13,812 nucleotides of DNA, taken from assembly GCA_023436115.1 (NCBI GenBank), contig JAEZKQ010000015.1:1-13812 (forward strand), read 5' to 3'. Origin of the DNA: Bacillota bacterium (GTDB lineage Bacteria; Bacillota; Clostridia; Christensenellales; SZUA-584). Of this stretch, positions 1 to 6,963 are shown piece after piece; the first letter of the stretch is position 1, and the number at the start of each line of letters is the position of its first letter. The notes under the pieces are model-generated. The model saw only the letters and a list, made by a program, of their open reading frames with translations. It had not been told where the DNA came from and made no database searches. The position numbers and the translations under genes were made by a program.

Positions 1-125
1 ACCGTATCATATTGATGAAGGATGGCAGAATCAGCGAAATGGGTACTTTTGACGAGCTGCTCACACGTGACGGGGAATTTAGCAGCTTCTCTCAACTGCC
101 GGATACCGAAAAAGCAACGGCTTAA
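1..125 (+). CDS. ABC transporter ATP-binding protein, C-terminal end (partial)
   Basis: Only the last 40 or so residues are in the window; the reading frame begins at base 3 and ends at the TAA at 123-125. The visible protein reads RIILMKDGRISEMGTFDELL followed by a short polar tail. That matches the region after the H-loop in ABC ATPases, where 'hIivLkdGrIvEqGtHdeLl' is typical of exporter-type nucleotide-binding domains. It is therefore probably the end of an ABC exporter half-transporter with a fused membrane domain, but the membrane part is outside the window, so substrate and architecture cannot be read. The gene is separated from sufC by a terminator and belongs to a different transcription unit. 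Confidence 0.85.
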   Translation, partial: RIILMKDGRISEMGTFDELLTRDGEFSSFSQLPDTEKATA

Positions 126-155
126 AAAGATTTTTTAATAGAATCTAAGATGTGA

Positions 156-186
156 ACGCCCCGCTTTTTATATCCAAACGGGGCGT
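156..186 (+). other. Perfect GC-rich hairpin without a U-tract
   Basis: ACGCCCCG (156-163) pairs perfectly with CGGGGCGT (179-186) across a 15-base AT-rich loop. No T-run follows on either strand, so it is not a classical terminator. It sits just upstream of the terminator at 201-237 in the 3' untranslated region of the ABC gene and could protect the transcript end. Confidence 0.6.
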
Positions 187-200
187 AAAGCTTCATAATG

Positions 201-237
201 AAACGGCGGTCATCGATTCTTGTGATGCCGTTTTTTT
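201..237 (+). terminator. Rho-independent terminator after the ABC transporter gene
   Basis: A perfect 7-bp stem (AAACGGC at 201-207, GCCGTTT at 227-233) runs into seven consecutive T (231-237). The 19-base loop is rather long. It lies about 75 bases after the stop codon of the upstream ABC gene. Confidence 0.8.
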
Positions 238-391
238 GTTATCAGCCAGCAAGGCTTCCATAAGGTAATGTTTTGCTCTGGTTCTCAACAATACCCCGTG
301 AGCCAGCTCCTGCATTATCTATTTTCAAGGTTAGGTGTCCAATATGTATTGCAGCCCTACACATCAGATGCTGGGTCAAAACGGTATTAAC
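238..391. other. Intergenic spacer with no recognised feature
   Basis: The interval between the terminator at 201-237 and the sufC promoter shows no ORF with a credible ribosome binding site, no convincing stem and no recognisable RNA. Weak 4-base complementarities such as CAGC/GCTG around 351-374 are within chance expectation. Confidence 0.5.
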
Positions 392-421
392 TTGCCTTTA
401 AGGTCTGTTGTGTATTATAAT
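392..421 (+). promoter_or_regulatory. Predicted sigma-A promoter of sufC-sufB
   Basis: TTGCCT (392-397) and a perfect TATAAT (416-421) are separated by 18 bases, about 30 bases upstream of the sufC start codon. The predicted transcript begins near 428, leaving a short leader that holds only the GAGG ribosome binding site (444-447). Confidence 0.7.
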
Positions 422-451
422 CGTTCAAAAAGCAGGATAATGTGAGGATTT

Positions 452-1183
452 ATGCTGGAGCTTAAAGATATACACCTCGCGGTGGGAGAGACGTCGATAT
501 TAAAAGGGATTACGTTGTCTCTCGAGGAAAAAAAGATTTATGTCATCACCGGGCCGAATGGCAGCGGCAAGTCGTCGCTTGCACGGGTGATAATGGGTAT
601 ACAGCAGCCCGATTCGGGGACGATCGAGCTGGATGGACAAGATATAACCGATATGGACATCACGCATAGAGCACGCTTGGGTGTCGGCTATGCGTTTCAG
701 CATCCGCCGCGCTTTAAGGGCATCAAGGTCAAGGAGCTTATTGAACTTGCTGGCGGCGCTTCGCAGAAGGTATGTGATCTGCTCTATAGCGTGGGTCTAT
801 GTTCGCGTGACTATTTGGAGCGCGATGTAGACGGGACGCTGTCGGGCGGTGAAATCAAACGCATTGAAATCGCTACGGTGCTCGCCCGAAACCTAAAGGT
901 TGCCGTTTTTGACGAGCCCGAGGCGGGTATCGACCTATGGAGCTTCCAGAAGCTTGCCGAGACATTCAAAGAGATGCATGAGCGGCTGGATACAACCATT
1001 GTGATCATTTCGCACCAGGAGCGCATTTTGGAGCTGGCTGATGAGATCATACTCTTGGCGGATGGCCGTGTGCGCCGCAGCGTGCCCAAGAACGATATAT
1101 TAAAACGCGGTGTCATGGACGGCTGCGAATGCAGCGAAAATTGCGGAAAGGTCGGTGTGGAAAATGCTGAGTGCGTTGGATAA
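452..1183 (+). CDS. sufC: SufC-type Fe-S cluster assembly ATPase
   Basis: This is the cytosolic ABC-type ATPase that powers SUF-type iron-sulfur cluster assembly on a SufB-family scaffold. All nucleotide-binding motifs are present: Walker A GPNGSGKS (34-41), Q-loop Gln83, signature LSGGE (130-134), Walker B AVFDEPE (151-157) and H-loop His188. The AFQHPPRFKG stretch (81-90) and the EPEAGID stretch (155-161) are typical of SufC rather than importer ATPases, and there is no membrane domain. The start is supported by GAGG four bases upstream. The 243-residue length is normal for the family. The C-terminus carries four cysteines (C225, C227, C231, C241) in a short tail, which is unusual. The gene overlaps the sufB-like gene by 20 bases, implying translational coupling. 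Confidence 0.92.
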   Translation: MLELKDIHLAVGETSILKGITLSLEEKKIYVITGPNGSGKSSLARVIMGIQQPDSGTIELDGQDITDMDITHRARLGVGYAFQHPPRFKGIKVKELIELAGGASQKVCDLLYSVGLCSRDYLERDVDGTLSGGEIKRIEIATVLARNLKVAVFDEPEAGIDLWSFQKLAETFKEMHERLDTTIVIISHQERILELADEIILLADGRVRRSVPKNDILKRGVMDGCECSENCGKVGVENAECVG

Positions 1184-2084
1184 GCTTATGCTCGAACAGA
1201 TAGCCGACCTGCATGGCATTCCGCAGGGCGCCTATAACATAAGACGAAACGGAGAAGGCGCAGGACGCGCCACCACGGTCAATATCGATATTACCAGCAA
1301 GACGGACCGCGCGGGCATCGATATCACCGTGAAACCGCATACCAAAAACGAAAGCGTCCATATCCCTGTTATCGTGACGAACGCGGGACTGACGGATGTG
1401 GTTTACAACACATTTGAGATAGGAGAAGGCGCGGACGTGCTGATCGTGGCGGGCTGCGGTATCCATAATTCCGGCAAGGACAAAGCACAGCACGACGGTA
1501 TACACGAGTTCTTTGTGCGCCGCGGGGCGCATATCCGCTACGTAGAAAAGCATTACGGGCAGGGGGACGGTTCAGGCGATAAAGTGCTAAACCCCAAGAC
1601 CATACTGCATCTGGAAGAGGATGCGACGGTAGAACTGGAGCTCGTGCAGATACGCGGAGTAGACAGCACACGCCGCGATACCGAGGTGCATCTTTCTGAC
1701 CATGCCAAGCTCATTGTGACTGAGAGATTGCTGACGGACGGCGTGCAGGAGGCGTATTCCAATATCGCCATCGACATGACAGGCAAGGATTCTTCCGCGC
1801 AGATCATCTCGCGCTCTGTGGCGCGTGGCAGCTCAAAACAGGATTTTACGTTCGACCTCATCGGGCGCAACGCATGCCGCGGTCATATACAATGCGACGC
1901 TATCATCATGGATAAAGCCACTGTGATTTCCACACCACGTATATCGGCGCATCATGAGTATGCCCAATTGATACACGAGGCTGCCATCGGAAGGCTGGAA
2001 TCGCAGCAGCTTTTGAAGCTGGAATCGCTGGGCCTTTCCGAACAGGAAGCCGAAGATACGATACTGAGGGGCTTCTTAAAATAA
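1164..2084 (+). CDS. sufB: SufB/SufD-family Fe-S cluster scaffold (minimal SUF/SMS type)
   Basis: This is the scaffold partner of SufC on which the cluster is built. At 306 residues it is much shorter than E. coli SufB (about 495). It resembles the compact SufB-like proteins of anaerobic bacteria and archaea, described as a SUF-like minimal system (SMS). The central part is beta-helix-like. Candidate ligand residues are C98 (GCGIHN, 97-102), C244 in GHIQCDAI (240-247) and E272 in HEAAIG (271-276). The C-terminal helices, roughly 282-305, match the family end that docks SufC. The reading frame is open further upstream, but I chose the ATG at 1164 because it keeps the expected N-terminus; an ATG at 1188 is the alternative. 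No SufS, SufU or SufD gene is in the window. Confidence 0.88.
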   Translation: MLSALDKLMLEQIADLHGIPQGAYNIRRNGEGAGRATTVNIDITSKTDRAGIDITVKPHTKNESVHIPVIVTNAGLTDVVYNTFEIGEGADVLIVAGCGIHNSGKDKAQHDGIHEFFVRRGAHIRYVEKHYGQGDGSGDKVLNPKTILHLEEDATVELELVQIRGVDSTRRDTEVHLSDHAKLIVTERLLTDGVQEAYSNIAIDMTGKDSSAQIISRSVARGSSKQDFTFDLIGRNACRGHIQCDAIIMDKATVISTPRISAHHEYAQLIHEAAIGRLESQQLLKLESLGLSEQEAEDTILRGFLK

Positions 2085-2105
2085 GCTGATCGGGTGACTC
2101 TTTTG

Positions 2106-2144
2106 AAAGACTGCGCATTCATATTCACCACTGCAGTCTTTTTT
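2106..2144 (+). terminator. Rho-independent terminator of sufCB
   Basis: A perfect 9-bp stem, AAAGACTGC (2106-2114) with GCAGTCTTT (2133-2141), is followed by a T-run ending at 2144, 22 bases after the sufB stop codon. Confidence 0.85.
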
Positions 2145-2178
2145 ATTAATTTTAAGTTTAGAGAATTGAGGACGGACT

Positions 2179-3372
2179 ATGACAAACGATTTAACCAAGG
2201 AAGAACTGGCAGGCCGTTTGACACGGTTTTGTGATGCGATGGACGAAGCGTTTTCAGATTGGGATACAGCCGTCATTTTAAGCAAAGTCAACCAATACTA
2301 TCTCACGGGTACGATGCAGGATGGCATGCTGTTGATCAAAAACAGCCGTGAACCGTATTATTTCGTGCGCAGGAGCTTTGAGCGCGCTCAGGATGAATCG
2401 CCTTTAACGTGCCTATATCCCATGAACAGCTACCGCGACGCGGCAGCAATAGCGGGCAGCAACTTGGGGCGTACGTTCATGGAAACCGAAATCGTAACAC
2501 TGGCGATAACGGAGAGGATGAAAAAGTATTTTCAGATTGATAATATCGGTTCGCTGGATAAAGCCTTGCTTTCCGTGCGGTCGGTGAAATCACCGTATGA
2601 GCTTGAATGGATGAGACGCTCGGGTGCGGCGCATGCTGATATATTGGAAAAAGTCGTGCCGCTGCTGCTGCGGGAAGGTATGAGCGAAGCCGAACTGGTG
2701 GGGGAGCTCTTCGATAAGATGATAAAGCGAGGCTATCATGGCTTATCGCGCTTTTCCATGTTCCAAACCGAAATGGTGGTGGGGCAGGTGGGGTTTGGTG
2801 AAAGCTCGCTTTACCCCACAAGCTTCGACGGCCCCGGCGGCGCGAGGGGCATCAGCGCGGCAGCGCCGATTGTGGGGAGCCGTGAAAGAAAGCTCAAAAA
2901 AGGAGACCTTGTGTTCGTTGACATCGGCTTCGGTGAAAACGGCTATCACAGCGATAAAACGCAGATCTATTGCTTCGGCTGTGAGCCGTCTGATGAGGTG
3001 GTTCGCGCACACCGTGATTGCATTGACGTGCAGTCACGTTTGGCCGACATGCTAAAGCCGGGCGCGATACCGTCTCAAATATATAACACCGTCTTGGGTG
3101 AGCTTGATGAGGAGTTTAAGCGCAATTTCATGGGCTTTGGAAACAGGCGGGCAAAGTTCTTCGGTCATGGTGTGGGGCTGCACGTAGATGAGCTGCCCAT
3201 CATCACCAATGGATATAACATCCCCTTAGCAGAAAACATGGTGATTGCGCTGGAGCCCAGAAAAGGCATCGACTGTGTGGGCATGGTAGGCGTCGAGGAT
3301 ACATACATCGTCACGCCAAGCGGCGGGCAGTGCATCACAGGCGGAGGACGCGACATCATCATCGTAAAATAA
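2179..3372 (+). CDS. M24-family metallopeptidase (Xaa-Pro peptidase-like)
   Basis: This is a cytosolic pita-bread-fold aminopeptidase/prolidase homologue of 397 residues. Residues 1-130 look like the creatinase-type N-terminal domain and 140-395 like the catalytic domain. All five metal ligands are visible: D248 (FVDIG), D259 (HSDKTQ), H330 (GHGVGLH), E359 (ALEPRKG) and E373 (GVEDTY), which predicts a dinuclear metal centre. A second conserved histidine (H335) precedes LPII. The segment before the first ligand is an SFDGPGGARG stretch (215-224) and lacks a histidine at the place where typical prolidases have one, so the substrate need not be an Xaa-Pro peptide. The ATG has TTGAGGA six bases upstream. 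The gene stands alone between terminators; I found no convincing promoter in the short gap, so it may rely on readthrough from sufB. Confidence 0.9.
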   Translation: MTNDLTKEELAGRLTRFCDAMDEAFSDWDTAVILSKVNQYYLTGTMQDGMLLIKNSREPYYFVRRSFERAQDESPLTCLYPMNSYRDAAAIAGSNLGRTFMETEIVTLAITERMKKYFQIDNIGSLDKALLSVRSVKSPYELEWMRRSGAAHADILEKVVPLLLREGMSEAELVGELFDKMIKRGYHGLSRFSMFQTEMVVGQVGFGESSLYPTSFDGPGGARGISAAAPIVGSRERKLKKGDLVFVDIGFGENGYHSDKTQIYCFGCEPSDEVVRAHRDCIDVQSRLADMLKPGAIPSQIYNTVLGELDEEFKRNFMGFGNRRAKFFGHGVGLHVDELPIITNGYNIPLAENMVIALEPRKGIDCVGMVGVEDTYIVTPSGGQCITGGGRDIIIVK

Positions 3373-3386
3373 CTATAGAAATATAA

Positions 3387-3414
3387 ACGGCCGAAACCTT
3401 ATGGAATCGGCCGT
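3387..3414 (+). terminator. Hairpin after the M24 peptidase gene, possible weak terminator
   Basis: ACGGCCGA (3387-3394) pairs perfectly with TCGGCCGT (3407-3414) across a 12-base loop, starting 14 bases after the stop codon. It is followed by ATATAATTTA rather than a clean T-run, so it would be a weak terminator. Confidence 0.55.
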
Positions 3415-3490
3415 ATATAATTTAGGGACGTTTTACAGGGCAGAACATGGAAAATGATTCGCTGAAATAGTCTCGTACATAACCTGCCTC

Positions 3491-3526
3491 AAAAAAAGCA
3501 ACCAGTCTGAAAACGGCTGGCTGCTT
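3491..3526 (-). terminator. Rho-independent terminator of the ZIP transporter gene
   Basis: Read on the minus strand, AAGCAGCCAG (3526 to 3517) pairs with CTGGTTGCTT (3505 to 3496) over 10 bp with one G-U pair, and runs into seven T (plus-strand A 3491-3497). It lies 33 bases beyond the stop codon of the minus-strand ZIP gene. Confidence 0.85.
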
Positions 3527-3558
3527 GTTATGTACAGATATCGTTTTTAATTATTCAA

Positions 3559-4383
3559 TCATGAGCCCAATGCGACATCCAGCATCATCATAACCGAAAA
3601 ACCCGCAAGGCAGCCGATTGTGGAAATGTCTGTGTCTGATCCTTTTTCCCCTTGCTGGGCTTCGGGTATCAGCTCTTCCACGACTACATAGATCATAGCA
3701 CCTGCGGCAAACGAGAGCGCGTACGGCAGTATGGCTTGCATGGACACAACAGCCAGTGCACCGATGACACCCGCTATGGGCTCGACGAGCCCTGAGAGCT
3801 GACCATACAGGAACGATTTTGTTCGGGAAAGGCCTTCTCGCCGCAGAGGAATCGATACAGCCGCGCCTTCGGGAAAGTTTTGCAGTCCGATACCGATGGC
3901 AAGCACCACCGCTCCGGCAACGGTTGCGGATGAAAGCCCGTAAGCCGCCGCGCCGAAAGCGACACCGACCGCAAGACCCTCGGGTATATTGTGCAGCGTG
4001 ATAGCCAGCACGAGAAGGACGCTGCGCTGCCAGCTTGTTTTTACACCTTCGGCTTTATTACGCTCCAGCCCCAGATGCAGATGGGGGAGCAGCTTGTCAA
4101 CGAGAAATAAGAACAAACCGCCTGCAAGAAAGCCGATCACAGCAACCAGCCACGCTGGCTGAGGGCCGCCCTCCGCCATCTCAATAGCGGGCGCCAGCAA
4201 AGACCAGTAGCTTGCAGCGATCATAACACCGGAAGCAAACCCAAGCATCGCATTTAAGACGCGTCTGTTGATAGATTTAAAGAAGAATACAAGTGAAGAC
4301 CCCAGTGCCGTGACGCCCCAGGTAAATAGTGTGGCAAACAAGGCCTGCACAACAGGTGTATATCCGCCCAACCAATCGTTCAT
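3559..4383 (-). CDS. ZIP-family divalent metal transporter (GufA/ZupT-like)
   Basis: This is an inner-membrane transporter of the ZIP family, expected to import zinc or related divalent metals. The 274-residue protein is strongly hydrophobic with about eight helices. It has the two hallmark metal-site motifs, HNIPEG (131-136, in TM4) and QNFPEG (168-173, in TM5). The loop after TM3 holds HLHLG (101-105), and EELIPEA lies at 236-242. The frame is open five codons further up to 4398, but the only ribosome binding site (GGGGAG on the minus strand, ending seven bases before the ATG) precedes the start at 4383 and would lie inside the longer form, so 4383 is preferred. It has its own promoter and terminator and lies downstream of asnB in the same orientation. 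Metal specificity cannot be read from sequence. Confidence 0.92.
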   Translation of the reverse strand: MNDWLGGYTPVVQALFATLFTWGVTALGSSLVFFFKSINRRVLNAMLGFASGVMIAASYWSLLAPAIEMAEGGPQPAWLVAVIGFLAGGLFLFLVDKLLPHLHLGLERNKAEGVKTSWQRSVLLVLAITLHNIPEGLAVGVAFGAAAYGLSSATVAGAVVLAIGIGLQNFPEGAAVSIPLRREGLSRTKSFLYGQLSGLVEPIAGVIGALAVVSMQAILPYALSFAAGAMIYVVVEELIPEAQQGEKGSDTDISTIGCLAGFSVMMMLDVALGS

Positions 4384-4401
4384 GTTCGTTCTCCCCATAA
4401 G

Positions 4402-4424
4402 TTAATAATAATGAATGTTATTAA
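4402..4424 (-). promoter_or_regulatory. AT-rich inverted repeat, candidate operator of the ZIP gene
   Basis: TTAATAA (4402-4408) and TTATTAA (4418-4424) form a perfect 7-9-7 inverted repeat. It begins at about the predicted transcription start (near 4422 on the minus strand) and ends 18 bases before the ATG. The position suits a repressor such as a metal-sensing Fur/Zur-type or DtxR-type protein, but I do not recognise a specific consensus, and AT-rich repeats can occur by chance. Confidence 0.4.
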
Positions 4425-4428
4425 TGAC

Positions 4429-4456
4429 ATTTTATCATAAATACCTATGGTTTCAA
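4429..4456 (-). promoter_or_regulatory. Predicted promoter of the ZIP transporter gene
   Basis: On the minus strand TTGAAA (4456 to 4451) and TAAAAT (4434 to 4429) are 16 bases apart, lying between the asnB stop and the ZIP start. This allows the ZIP gene to be expressed independently of asnB. Confidence 0.6.
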
Positions 4457-4479
4457 TCACTAAAATACACAGAATGAAC

Positions 4480-6315
4480 TTAAATATCGATATTCACATG
4501 ATATTCTTCCAGCCACATATTAAGCTGAAGCAGGAACGCAAACAGCTGAGGCCCTGTCATAAGCTGCCCGAACCAAGGTGTGACGATACTGACGGTATCC
4601 ATCATTTCTTCCACGGCGGATCTGTCTATCAGCATGTGAATAGGCGCTTTTGGATCGGCAAGTGTATCCTTGAGCATACTGGTGACCATCCGCGTGTATT
4701 CGGGATGATGCGTCTTGGGGTACGGGCTCTTTTTTCTGTTGTATATGCTTTCGGGGAGCAGGTCTTTCACTGCCAAGCGCAGTATGCCTTTTTCCATGCC
4801 GCCAAGGTTTTTGATATTCCATGGAATATTCCACGCATATTCGGCAATTCGATGGTCGCAGTAGGGCACACGTACTTCCAGCCCGCAGGCCATGCTCATT
4901 CTGTCCTTGCGGTCCAACAGATTTGCCATAAACCACTTGATATTCAGGTAGAACATCTGGCGGCGGCGGCGCTCCAACGACGTTTCGTTGCCCAGCAGCG
5001 GCGTTTCCTCAATGGTGTCGTAATAGCGGCCTTTTGCATAGTCCTCAATATTCAGGTGAGCAAAGGCTTTGGACATCACACTTCGTCTTAAATCGAGCGA
5101 ATTGGCCCAAGGGAATATGTCCAGATTCAGCAGCTCTTCGCGGTAAAACCATGGATACCCGCCGAATATCTCGTCTGCGCATTCGCCCGACAGCGCCACA
5201 GTCGCATATCTTTTGATTTCCCGACAGAACAGCAGCAGGCTGGAATCCACGTCGGCCATACCGGGCAGATCACGCGCAATCATCGCGTCACGAAGTGCAC
5301 TCACCAAGGCCTCTGTTTCAAAAACGCAGGTTTGATGCTCGCTGCCGATATGTCGGCGCATAATGTCGATATATTCGCTGTCGGGGCTGGGCTGAAAGAC
5401 ACTTCGGGTAAAGTATTTCTCGTTATCCGTATAATCAATAGAAAAAGTACATAGTGTTTCGCCTTTATCGGCAGCAGTCTGAGCGGCGATTGCAGACAGT
5501 ACGCTGGAATCAACTCCGCCCGATAGAAACGTACAAACGGGAACGTCTGCCACAAGCTGTCGCCTTGCGGAATCGCAGATCAGCCAGCGCAGCTTTTCGG
5601 TGGTGTCGTAGAGGCCGTCGGTGTGTTCCGCGCTCACGAACTGCCAGTACCGGTGCACATAGGTGCCCAGCGGCGAATAGATCATGCACTCGCCCGGACG
5701 AAGCTCCTCTATCCCTTTGAAAAGCGTTTTGCCTGCCGTACGTGCCGGAGCCAAAGCGAACAGCTCAAGAAGGCCGTTCTCATTCATCGTAGGCGATATA
5801 TCGGGATGAACAAGCAGCGATTTGATTTCCGAAGCGAACAGCAGCGCATGGCGCGTACGCGCAATAAAAAGAGGCTTTACGCCCATGCGGTCTCGTGCCA
5901 GAAAAACGCGCTGCTTCTTCTCGTCCCAGATGGCAAATGCAAAAATGCCATTTATGCGTTCAACACACGAAGGACCCCACTCCACATACGACAGCAGCAG
6001 AACTTCCGTGTCTGAATGCGAGAAAAAAGTATGTCCTTTTTCCATCAGCTCTTGGCGGATTTCCGATGTGTTATACAGCTCGCCGTTGTAGACGATGGTG
6101 TATGTATTGCCGCAGATGCTGCGCGTCATGGGCTGGCTTCCGCCAGCCGGGTCTACCACGACCAACCTGCGGTGTCCGAGCGCGGCCTGATGTGTTATAA
6201 AAGTACCGGCTGAATCCGGCCCCCGGTGTTTCACGGCATCCATCATGGCAGACAGCGTATGGCTTTCGGTCAGCAAGTCGTTTTCAAAGTCTATAATTCC
6301 GACAATTCCGCACAT
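4480..6315 (-). CDS. asnB: Asparagine synthase (glutamine-hydrolysing)
   Basis: This cytosolic enzyme makes asparagine from aspartate, ATP and glutamine-derived ammonia. The N-terminal class II glutaminase domain (about 1-200) starts MCGIVGI with the catalytic Cys2 exposed after methionine removal. It also shows R49/R50, the NGE triplet (77-79) and SDTE (101-104). The synthetase domain (about 240-600) has the ATP pyrophosphatase loop SGGVDSS (265-271) and GECADEIFGGY (377-387). The 611-residue length fits bacterial AsnB proteins. All residues needed for both half-reactions appear intact, so the gene should be functional. The ribosome binding site is a weak GGGGGC 11 bases before the ATG, but the Cys2 requirement fixes the start. 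No terminator is visible between it and the ZIP gene, so some co-transcription is possible. Confidence 0.96.
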   Translation of the reverse strand: MCGIVGIIDFENDLLTESHTLSAMMDAVKHRGPDSAGTFITHQAALGHRRLVVVDPAGGSQPMTRSICGNTYTIVYNGELYNTSEIRQELMEKGHTFFSHSDTEVLLLSYVEWGPSCVERINGIFAFAIWDEKKQRVFLARDRMGVKPLFIARTRHALLFASEIKSLLVHPDISPTMNENGLLELFALAPARTAGKTLFKGIEELRPGECMIYSPLGTYVHRYWQFVSAEHTDGLYDTTEKLRWLICDSARRQLVADVPVCTFLSGGVDSSVLSAIAAQTAADKGETLCTFSIDYTDNEKYFTRSVFQPSPDSEYIDIMRRHIGSEHQTCVFETEALVSALRDAMIARDLPGMADVDSSLLLFCREIKRYATVALSGECADEIFGGYPWFYREELLNLDIFPWANSLDLRRSVMSKAFAHLNIEDYAKGRYYDTIEETPLLGNETSLERRRRQMFYLNIKWFMANLLDRKDRMSMACGLEVRVPYCDHRIAEYAWNIPWNIKNLGGMEKGILRLAVKDLLPESIYNRKKSPYPKTHHPEYTRMVTSMLKDTLADPKAPIHMLIDRSAVEEMMDTVSIVTPWFGQLMTGPQLFAFLLQLNMWLEEYHVNIDI

Positions 6316-6353
6316 AAAATGTTCAAGCCCCCGTAAAAGTCATTTTCTATAAC

Positions 6354-6382
6354 AGTATATGAATGCGCACAGGTTGCGTGAA
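6354..6382 (-). promoter_or_regulatory. Candidate promoter of asnB
   Basis: On the minus strand TTCACG (6382 to 6377) and TATACT (6359 to 6354) are 17 bases apart, about 40 bases before the asnB start. The -10 is good and the -35 is weak. Confidence 0.4.
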
Positions 6383-6407
6383 TGAGTTAAGGGGTGAAAA
6401 CAGATGG

Positions 6408-6436
6408 TTGCAACACTCTTTCGAATGGGCTACAAT
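6408..6436 (+). promoter_or_regulatory. Promoter of the ECF-MBL-comEC-holA operon
   Basis: TTGCAA (6408-6413) and TACAAT (6431-6436) are exactly 17 bases apart. Transcription should start near 6443, leaving a leader of only about 23 bases with AAAGGAG (6454-6460). That is too short for a riboswitch. Confidence 0.75.
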
Positions 6437-6465
6437 AGATAAAAGTTGTAAATAAAGGAGACTGT

Positions 6466-6963
6466 ATGACACAAAAGAATCATACAAAAACATTGGTTGT
6501 CTCGAGCATACTGGCTGCACTCATTTTAGTTTTTACATTTCTGATCCGTATTCCGGTCAATACCACAGGCGCTTATATGAACATCGGGGATAGCGTGATT
6601 TATTGTTCAGGCATGTTGGTAGGCGTACCCTGGGCGTCAGCCGCGTCGGGTATCGGCAGTATGCTGGCCGACATTTTGCTGGGCGGCGGTGTCTACATAC
6701 CCGCGACGCTTGTTATAAAAGCACTGATGGGTCTTGTTTGCGCCTTGCTTATGAAAAACGCCAAACTGCCCAAGTTTGTTCTGGCTTGTGTGGTGGGCGG
6801 CGCGATCATGACGGTGGGTTACGGCCTGTTTGAATTAGCTGCCTTCGGCTGGGCTTATGCCATAGGGACATTGCCCTTTAATCTGCTGCAGTGGGCGGCA
6901 GGTGTGACGGTGGCCGCAGCACTTTACTATCCTGTAAAAAGGACAAAAGGGATGCTGGTATGA
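6466..6963 (+). CDS. ECF transporter S component (PF07155-like)
   Basis: This is a small integral membrane protein of 165 residues with about five or six hydrophobic helices, predicted to be the substrate-binding S component of an energy-coupling factor vitamin importer. The YMNIGDSVIY stretch (37-46), GIGSMLADILLGG (62-74) and PATLVIKALMGL (79-90) match the ECF S-component group that includes riboflavin-, pyridoxine- and hydroxymethylpyrimidine-type proteins. The substrate cannot be read. No EcfA or EcfT genes are nearby, so it would use a shared energising module encoded elsewhere (group II arrangement). AAAGGAG lies five bases before the ATG. Its stop overlaps the start of the next gene in an ATGA, indicating translational coupling. 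The usual clue of a vitamin riboswitch is absent. Confidence 0.85.
   Translation: MTQKNHTKTLVVSSILAALILVFTFLIRIPVNTTGAYMNIGDSVIYCSGMLVGVPWASAASGIGSMLADILLGGGVYIPATLVIKALMGLVCALLMKNAKLPKFVLACVVGGAIMTVGYGLFELAAFGWAYAIGTLPFNLLQWAAGVTVAAALYYPVKRTKGMLV

Noticed and set aside
1113..1553. A 146-residue open frame on the minus strand
   Set aside because: It is antisense to the sufB-like scaffold and is explained by that gene's codon bias.
4447..5091. A 214-residue open frame on the plus strand
   Set aside because: It lies opposite the 3' part of asnB, whose protein is intact and full length. The frame has no ribosome binding site or recognisable domain.
6437..6465. Possible vitamin riboswitch before the ECF S component
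   Set aside because: The near-consensus promoter leaves a leader of only about 23 bases, too short for any known riboswitch class.
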